A stretch of 10,686 bases of DNA, from assembly GCA_031178305.1 (NCBI GenBank), contig JAPSJG010000090.1:1-10686 (forward strand). The letters run 5' to 3'. Numbering within the stretch: the stretch's first letter is position 1; every line of letters starts with the position of its first letter. Both the position numbers and the translations under genes were made by a program. This stretch comes from Sinorhizobium sp. (GTDB lineage: Bacteria > Pseudomonadota > Alphaproteobacteria > Rhizobiales > Rhizobiaceae). The notes beneath the pieces were generated by a model. That model saw only the letters and a program-made list of their open reading frames with translations. It was not told where the DNA came from and searched no databases. This document shows positions 6,365 through 10,686 of the stretch, piece after piece.

Positions 6365-7528
6365 ATGAAATCGAACTTCAAAGCCCTGTGCCTCACCACC
6401 ATGCTCGGCGGGTCGGTGCTGTCGCCGCTGCCGGCGCTGGCGGACGACCTGGTGATCGGCCTCGCAACCGCCCAGACCGGCGGCCTCGCGCCCTACGACC
6501 AGCCGTCACTCAAAGGCCTGGAGATGGCCGTCGAGGAGATCAACGCCGGCGGCGGCGCGGCCGGCAAGTTCCCGATCAAGCTCGTCGCCAAGGACACGCG
6601 ATCCGACGCGGCCCAGACCGCGCTCGTTGCACAGGAATTGGTCGACGAAGGCGTCAAGATCATGATCACGCCCTGTGACGCCGACCCATCGATCGCCGCA
6701 GGCCAGGTGACGCAGGCCGCCCAGATCCCGGCCTTTTCCTTCTGTGCGACCACGCCCACCATGCCGCTAGCCGTCGGCGACTTCATGTTCGGCAACTACC
6801 CGGCCGATAACGTCCAGGCGGCGGTGCTCGCAGCTTACGCGACCGAGAAAGGTTACAAGAAAGCCTTTATCCTGAAGTCGCCGGACAGTGCCTACACGCT
6901 GAAGCTGCCCGAATATTTCGCCGCAGCCTTCAAGGCCAAGGGCGGCGAGCTCGTCGGCGAAGGCACTTTCAGCATGGGGCAGCAGGATTTCGGCGCCGAG
7001 GTCACCAAGATCAAGGCGATGAATCCCGCACCGGACGTCATCATGACCTCGGCCTACGAGCCCGATTTCCCGGCCTTCATCCGGCAATTGCGCGGCGCCG
7101 GCGTTACGATCCCGATTCTCGGCAGTGACGGCATCGACTCGCCGACGACCTTCGGCCTGGGCGCCCTGGTCGACGGCGTTGTCTTCACCACGGCGGGCTT
7201 TGCGGCCGAAGGCAGCCCGCTCGCGGACTTCAACGTCAAGTACAAGGAAAAGTTCGGACAGGCGCCGGACACGGTCTACATCGCCAACGGTTATGATCTC
7301 GGCAAGGTCATCGACGCTGCCGTGACCGCTGCCGACAGCACCGACCCGGTCGCCATCCGCAATGCCATCGCATCGCTCGAGAACGTCCAGGGCGTAACGG
7401 GCCCGATCAGTTATGCCGGCACGCAGGGCATGCCGCTGCGCTCGGTATCGCTGGTGAAGATCGAAAGCGGCGCACGGGAGTTGATAAGCCAGAGCCTTCC
7501 CGACCCGGCCGATATTCCGGCTCCCTGA
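6365..7528 (+). CDS. Periplasmic substrate-binding protein of a HAAT-type ABC importer
   Basis: A 387-residue type I periplasmic binding protein (Leu/Ile/Val-binding-like, Peripla_BP_6 type). Residues 1-26 form a Sec signal peptide: basic MKSNFK, a hydrophobic core, and an LPALA cleavage site before DD. The mature protein starts with LVIGLATAQTGGLAPYDQP, the usual opening strand and first ligand loop. It continues with KGLEMAVEEINA, the ITPCDADPS loop, the FCATTPT strand and later DVIMTSAYEPDF and ILGSDGI hinge strands. C104 and C127 could form a disulfide. Such proteins capture the solute and deliver it to the LivM/LivH permeases. The solute cannot be deduced; the family covers branched-chain amino acids, amides, urea and aromatic acids. 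ATG 6365 follows AAGGGAG with good spacing. The earlier frame to 6161 lies inside the fusion gene. A 94-nt gap with a weak hairpin follows, possibly favouring higher expression of this subunit. Confidence 0.93.
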   Translation: MKSNFKALCLTTMLGGSVLSPLPALADDLVIGLATAQTGGLAPYDQPSLKGLEMAVEEINAGGGAAGKFPIKLVAKDTRSDAAQTALVAQELVDEGVKIMITPCDADPSIAAGQVTQAAQIPAFSFCATTPTMPLAVGDFMFGNYPADNVQAAVLAAYATEKGYKKAFILKSPDSAYTLKLPEYFAAAFKAKGGELVGEGTFSMGQQDFGAEVTKIKAMNPAPDVIMTSAYEPDFPAFIRQLRGAGVTIPILGSDGIDSPTTFGLGALVDGVVFTTAGFAAEGSPLADFNVKYKEKFGQAPDTVYIANGYDLGKVIDAAVTAADSTDPVAIRNAIASLENVQGVTGPISYAGTQGMPLRSVSLVKIESGARELISQSLPDPADIPAP

Positions 7529-7541
7529 TTGAAGGGTTGTG

Positions 7542-7568
7542 TTTCCGGCGGCTTCGATCGGCCGGGGA
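7542..7568 (+). other. Weak hairpin after the binding-protein gene
   Basis: CCGGC (7545-7549) pairs with GCCGG (7561-7565), extended by two T-G wobbles and one T-A pair, around an 11-nt loop. There is no T-run, so it is more likely an mRNA 3'-end stabiliser or partial attenuator than a terminator. It lies in the only long gap (94 nt) inside the importer operon. Confidence 0.25.
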
Positions 7569-7622
7569 CGGAGGCGAGGCTTATAGGTCCCTGCACGGGA
7601 TCCTCGATAGCAGGACTGCCCA

Positions 7623-8360
7623 ATGATGATGAGTGCGATACACTCCCCAGAACCCCTGCTTGAGGTCAGCGGCCTCAGGGTCGCCTATGGCGCCGTCGAG
7701 GCGCTGAAAAGCGTCGATATCTCGGTCGACAAGGGCCAGATCGTCACGCTGCTCGGCGCCAACGGGGCGGGCAAGAGCTCGACCCTCAATGCGCTTGTCG
7801 GCCTCGCCCCCAAGAAGGCGGGCCGCGTCGTCTTCGGCGGGAAAGATATTTCGGGCCTCGCGCCGGAACAGATCGTCCGGTGCGGCATGACCTTGACGCC
7901 GGAAGGGCGGCGCATCTTCCCGAGCCTGACGGTGGACGAGCATCTGCTGCTCGGCGGCGCCATGCACAAGACGCGTGGCAATATCGCCGAGGTGCGGGAA
8001 GACATGCTGGCGCGCTTCCCCATCCTCAAGGAACGGCTCGGCCAGAAGGCCGGGTCGCTTTCCGGCGGCGAACAGCAGATGCTGGCTATCGCCCGCGCGA
8101 TGATGTCGTCGCCCGAGCTACTTCTGCTCGACGAGCCCTCGCTTGGGCTGGCGCCGCAGGTGGTGGACCTGATCTTCGATCTGATCGCAGGCCTGCGCCA
8201 GCGCGGCCTCACCATTCTTTTAGTCGAGCAGAACGTCTCGCTTTCGCTCGAAATCGCCGATGCCGGCTATGTCATGGCAAACGGCCGTATCGTGCTTTCC
8301 GGCTCGGCCGCCGAGCTTCGAAACTCGACAGAAATCCAGGGCGCATATCTCGGCGCTTGA
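7623..8360 (+). CDS. LivF-type ABC transporter ATP-binding protein
   Basis: A 245-residue ATPase of the branched-chain amino acid importer LivF group. It has Walker A GANGAGKSS (45-53), the LivF-typical PEGRRIFPSLTVDEHL block (93-108) at the Q-loop, signature LSGGEQQ (146-152) and Walker B LLLLDEP (166-172). At the usual H-loop it carries Q203 in LLVEQN; this replacement of His by Gln is typical of LivF proteins and is not damage. It forms a heterodimer with the LivG domain of the fusion protein at the cytoplasmic face. Three consecutive ATG codons begin the gene (7623, 7626, 7629). AGGA lies 8 nt before the first, so any of the three is possible and the difference is trivial. The LivH-like permease gene starts 34 nt downstream. 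Confidence 0.94.
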   Translation: MMMSAIHSPEPLLEVSGLRVAYGAVEALKSVDISVDKGQIVTLLGANGAGKSSTLNALVGLAPKKAGRVVFGGKDISGLAPEQIVRCGMTLTPEGRRIFPSLTVDEHLLLGGAMHKTRGNIAEVREDMLARFPILKERLGQKAGSLSGGEQQMLAIARAMMSSPELLLLDEPSLGLAPQVVDLIFDLIAGLRQRGLTILLVEQNVSLSLEIADAGYVMANGRIVLSGSAAELRNSTEIQGAYLGA

Positions 8361-8394
8361 AGCCCGCAGTAGGCGATCGAAAGGGGTCAAATCT

Positions 8395-9282
8395 ATGGAC
8401 ATGTTCCTGCAGCAGCTCGTCAATGCGCTGAGCCTCGGCGGCACCTACGCGCTCCTCGCCCTCGGGCTTGCCGTCGTCTTCTCGATCATGGGGCTGATCA
8501 ACTTCGCCCATGGCGAGCTGATGACCGCCGCCGGCTATGGTCTCTGTTTCGCTATACTTGCCGGCCTGCCCTTCCCACTCGCCATCGCCGGCGCCCTTGT
8601 GATTGCAGTCGCGCTCGCCATGCTGATGGAGCGCATCGCCTTTCGGCCGGTGCGCGGCGCCAGCGGCACCACTCTGCTTTTGACGAGCTTCGCCGTCAGC
8701 GCTATCTTGCGCGTCGTCTTCCAGAATTTCATCTCCGCCCGGCCGAAGCCGGTGCCGATGCCCGAGAGCTTATCAGGAACGATCGAGATCGCAGGCCTCC
8801 ACCTCGGCATCATCCAGGCGACCTCCATCCTTGTAACGGTCTTCATGCTCATCGGGTTAAACCTGTTCCTGCGCACGACTGTCCTCGGCCGCGCGATGCG
8901 GGCAGCATCCGAGGATTTTGCTATCGTTCGGCTGATGGGTATTCGCGCCAATGCCGTCGTCGCGACTGCCTTCGCGATCTCCGGCCTGCTTGCTGGCGTG
9001 GCCGGCATTCTCTGGGTCGCACAGCGCAGCAGCGTCGATCCGCTGATGGGCTTTCTGCCGGTATTGAAAGCCTTCATCGCCGCGATCATCGGCGGTCTCG
9101 GGAGCCTCTCCGGTGCGGTTGCCGGTGGCTTTCTTCTCGGCTTCATTGAAGTCTTCCTTCAGGCCTATCTGCCGGAGGGCCTGCTCAGCTACCGCGATGC
9201 CTTCACGATCATGCTCGTCATCGGCGTGCTGCTCTTCGCGCCGCAGGGCCTGCTTGCCCGCAAGACGATCGTCAAGCTCTAA
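8395..9282 (+). CDS. LivH-type ABC transporter permease
   Basis: A 295-residue polytopic inner-membrane protein of the LivH branch. It opens with FLQQLVNALSLGGTYALLAL, followed by FSIMGLINFAHGELM, the classic LivH N-terminal motif. It contains MERIAFRPVRG, the coupling-loop region RTTVLGRAMRAASEDFAIVRLMGI (about 160-183) and a late IIGGLGSLSGAVAGGFLLG block, and ends with LFAPQGLLARKT. The length matches the family norm of about 290-310. It pairs with the LivM half of the fusion protein to form the transmembrane channel. ATG 8395 is preceded by AAAGGGG at suitable spacing; the frame open back to 8260 lies inside livF and is not coding. It is the last gene of the importer operon, with a terminator-like hairpin about 55 nt downstream. 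Confidence 0.94.
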   Translation: MDMFLQQLVNALSLGGTYALLALGLAVVFSIMGLINFAHGELMTAAGYGLCFAILAGLPFPLAIAGALVIAVALAMLMERIAFRPVRGASGTTLLLTSFAVSAILRVVFQNFISARPKPVPMPESLSGTIEIAGLHLGIIQATSILVTVFMLIGLNLFLRTTVLGRAMRAASEDFAIVRLMGIRANAVVATAFAISGLLAGVAGILWVAQRSSVDPLMGFLPVLKAFIAAIIGGLGSLSGAVAGGFLLGFIEVFLQAYLPEGLLSYRDAFTIMLVIGVLLFAPQGLLARKTIVKL

Positions 9283-9665
9283 GAACCACTTGGCAAAGTA
9301 GGCTCAATTCCACCAAAAGCATGATCCGCAGCTGTACGGTAGTTACCGTCTTTGTTGTGAACGTAGCCCAACGGAGATCATTGTGGGCGGCTGAGGTTAC
9401 CATCGCCATAGACCTCGCGCGCACGAAATACGCTAATCGAGGATTGCGCAGTCGCTATTCATTCCGGGTTCCAAACGAGTGGTTCCTGTCCAAGATTTGA
9501 AAGAGCATCGCGGGCAAGGAACCGCTGCGACGAAAAAGAGCCAGGTATCGCGACCGAGCCTTGGCTGCCGATGCATGTCCCGGAGCTGCTGAACCATCTG
9601 ATGCTGCAGATCAGGTGCAGATCGTAATTCACGAAGACCTAAAAATCCTCTGGGCTCCACCGCGA
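9283..9665. other. Intergenic stretch between the importer operon and the DhaK gene
   Basis: These 383 bp separate two convergent genes. No reading frame here resembles a known protein over a useful length. I see a weak terminator-like hairpin near the left end and a long imperfect hairpin at 9478-9526. There is a tandem-like direct repeat TGCAGATC (9605-9612 and 9616-9623). A 17-codon stretch at 9381-9431 reads EVTIAIDLARTKY and faintly recalls the start of IS110-type transposases, but it is far too short to call. The minus-strand frame at 9433-9711 overlaps the DhaK end and looks non-coding. Confidence 0.5.
9336..9356 (+). terminator. Weak rho-independent terminator-like hairpin after the importer operon
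   Basis: ACGGT (9336-9340) pairs with ACCGT (9345-9349) around a 4-nt loop and is followed by CTTTGTT. It lies 54 nt after the LivH-like stop codon, in the right place to end the operon. The stem is short and the T-tract broken, so it may be inefficient. Confidence 0.35.
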
Positions 9666-10661
9666 TCAGCCTCCCCAGCGCAGCGCCGCCGTGTCGGCCG
9701 GCGCGTCCCACAAAGAAAGCTCTCGTTCCTCGAGGCGCGCAACGGTGATTGAGAGGCCCGCCATGTCCAGGGAGGTGACATAGGTTCCGACCAGCGACCG
9801 GGCGACTGTGACGCCCAGGCGCGCAAACCGCGCTAGGGCGGAATTGTAAGCGAGATAGAGCTCCGATAGGGGCGTGCCACCGAAGCCGTTGATGAAGAGA
9901 AGCAGCTTGTCGCTCCGTTCCGGCGCCAGATCGCTGAGGATTGCCTCGAGCATCGTTTCCACAATTTCGTCGGCGGTCGCGAATTTTACCCGCGCACGGC
10001 CCGGCTCTCCGTGAATTCCGACGCCCATCTCCATGTCGTCTTCGTTGAGCACGAAGGTCTCCCGCTCCGTGTCAGGTACGGTGACACCGCTGAGCGACAC
10101 CCCCATGGTGCGAATGCGGCCGTTCAGGTCCTCACCAAGCGCGCTCAGCTCGTCGAGCCGCCAGCCGGCCTCCGCCGCCGCTCCAAGCAGCTTCTCGACC
10201 ACGAGGGTTCCCGCAACGCCTCTTCTGCCTTGGCTGCGCTTCGACCCGCTGGGATTTACGTCGTCGCGCACGATCACCGTGGCGATCCGGTGCTCGGCCG
10301 CCGCGAGCTCGGCGGCCATCTCGAAGTTCATGACGTCGCCGTCATAATTCTTGACGATGAGCAGACACCCCTCGCCGCCGTCCGTTTCCCGGATCGCGGC
10401 AATGATCTGGTCCGGCGTCGGAGAGGTGAAGACATGTCCGGTGCAGGCGGCGTCCAGCATACCTTTCCCGACAAAACCGACATGCATCGGCTCGTGCCCG
10501 GCGCCGCCGCCGGAAATGAGAGCGACCTTGCCCGGACGAAGACTGCGCCGGCGAACGAACCTCCTGTCGGCTCCGAAAGCCACCAGCCGTTCGTGGGCTG
10601 CGACAAAGCCCGCGAGGCTTTCAGCCACCAGTGTCTCGGCTCGGTTCATGAATTTCTTCAT
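9666..10661 (-). CDS. DhaK-type dihydroxyacetone/ketotetrose kinase, substrate-binding subunit
   Basis: A complete 331-residue DhaK-domain protein. The substrate site is intact: H56 in ISGGGAGHEP, D109 in NYDGDVMNF, and the hemiaminal-forming H217 in GVGIHGEPG (the equivalents of H56, D109 and H218 in E. coli DhaK). Other family blocks are GKGMLDAACTGHVFTSPTPDQ (66-85, with linking residues), LLFINGFGGTPLSELY (254-269) and a C-terminal TSLDMAGLSITV. The enzyme binds dihydroxyacetone or a related ketose such as erythrulose covalently. The phosphate comes through a DhaL subunit, using ATP or a PTS DhaM, and neither is in the window. ATG 10661 follows GGGAGGGG closely; a second ATG four codons later is less well placed. 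At 331 residues it is slightly shorter than E. coli DhaK. It is the last gene of a minus-strand unit entering from the right edge. No terminator is obvious beyond its stop. Confidence 0.9.
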   Translation of the reverse strand: MKKFMNRAETLVAESLAGFVAAHERLVAFGADRRFVRRRSLRPGKVALISGGGAGHEPMHVGFVGKGMLDAACTGHVFTSPTPDQIIAAIRETDGGEGCLLIVKNYDGDVMNFEMAAELAAAEHRIATVIVRDDVNPSGSKRSQGRRGVAGTLVVEKLLGAAAEAGWRLDELSALGEDLNGRIRTMGVSLSGVTVPDTERETFVLNEDDMEMGVGIHGEPGRARVKFATADEIVETMLEAILSDLAPERSDKLLLFINGFGGTPLSELYLAYNSALARFARLGVTVARSLVGTYVTSLDMAGLSITVARLEERELSLWDAPADTAALRWGG

Positions 10662-10686
10662 CGTGCCCCTCCCACGACGCCGTGCC

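Noticed and set aside
8218..8235. Missing H-loop histidine in the LivF-like ATPase (Gln203) as a sign of inactivation
   Set aside because: LivF-group ATPases normally have VEQN at this position, and all other ATPase motifs are intact.
9433..9711. 92-codon minus-strand frame in the intergenic gap
   Set aside because: It overlaps the end of the DhaK gene, has no ribosome site or family resemblance, and its composition looks like non-coding GC-rich DNA.
1..10686. CRISPR arrays, tRNA or rRNA genes, phage genes or complete insertion sequences
   Set aside because: No regularly spaced repeats, RNA-gene signatures, integrase, structural phage genes or full transposase were found on either strand.

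Overview
The window looks like a chromosomal or megaplasmid accessory-metabolism region of a GC-rich alphaproteobacterium. Gene content (an amino-acid/amide-type ABC importer, an RpiR-family regulator, a glutamine-synthetase paralogue, a DhaK-type kinase), strong Shine-Dalgarno sites and GC-rich codon choice suggest Rhizobiales (Rhizobium/Sinorhizobium/Mesorhizobium-like). This placement is inference; there is no rRNA or other taxonomic marker.

Layout, left to right. (1) 1-326 (+): the C-terminal end of a class V aminotransferase of the alanine/serine-glyoxylate type, cut by the window edge. (2) 505-4302 (-): a tight four-gene operon, read right to left as an RpiR/MurR-family regulator, an isochorismatase-like cysteine hydrolase, a glutamine-synthetase-family ligase and an N-formylglutamate-amidohydrolase-family protein. 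The gaps are 44, 32 and 11 nt. (3) 4303-4472: a divergent control region with a perfect 11-bp inverted repeat, a good sigma70-like promoter facing right, a second 8-bp inverted repeat over its -10 region, and a small 5'UTR hairpin. (4) 4473-9282 (+): a complete branched-chain-amino-acid-type (HAAT) ABC importer in the order permease-ATPase fusion (LivM-LivG), periplasmic binding protein, second ATPase (LivF-like), second permease (LivH-like). (5) 9283-9665: an intergenic stretch with a weak terminator-like hairpin, one longer imperfect hairpin and a very short possible IS110-like trace. (6) 9666-10661 (-): a complete DhaK-type dihydroxyacetone/ketotetrose kinase subunit whose promoter lies beyond the right edge.

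The regulator-enzyme operon and the divergent transporter share one control region and probably form one regulated uptake-and-catabolism unit. The importer would bring in a small amino-acid-, amine- or amide-like compound. The GS-like ligase would then gamma-glutamylate an amine; it keeps the metal, nucleotide and phosphate residues but has Trp where true GS has its ammonium-site flap Glu. The cysteine hydrolase and the FGase-family enzyme would cleave C-N/amide bonds in the product. The substrate cannot be read from the sequence. This unit is the best candidate here for an incompletely described pathway. The aminotransferase and the DhaK gene appear to be independent neighbours, although the aminotransferase could serve the same pathway.
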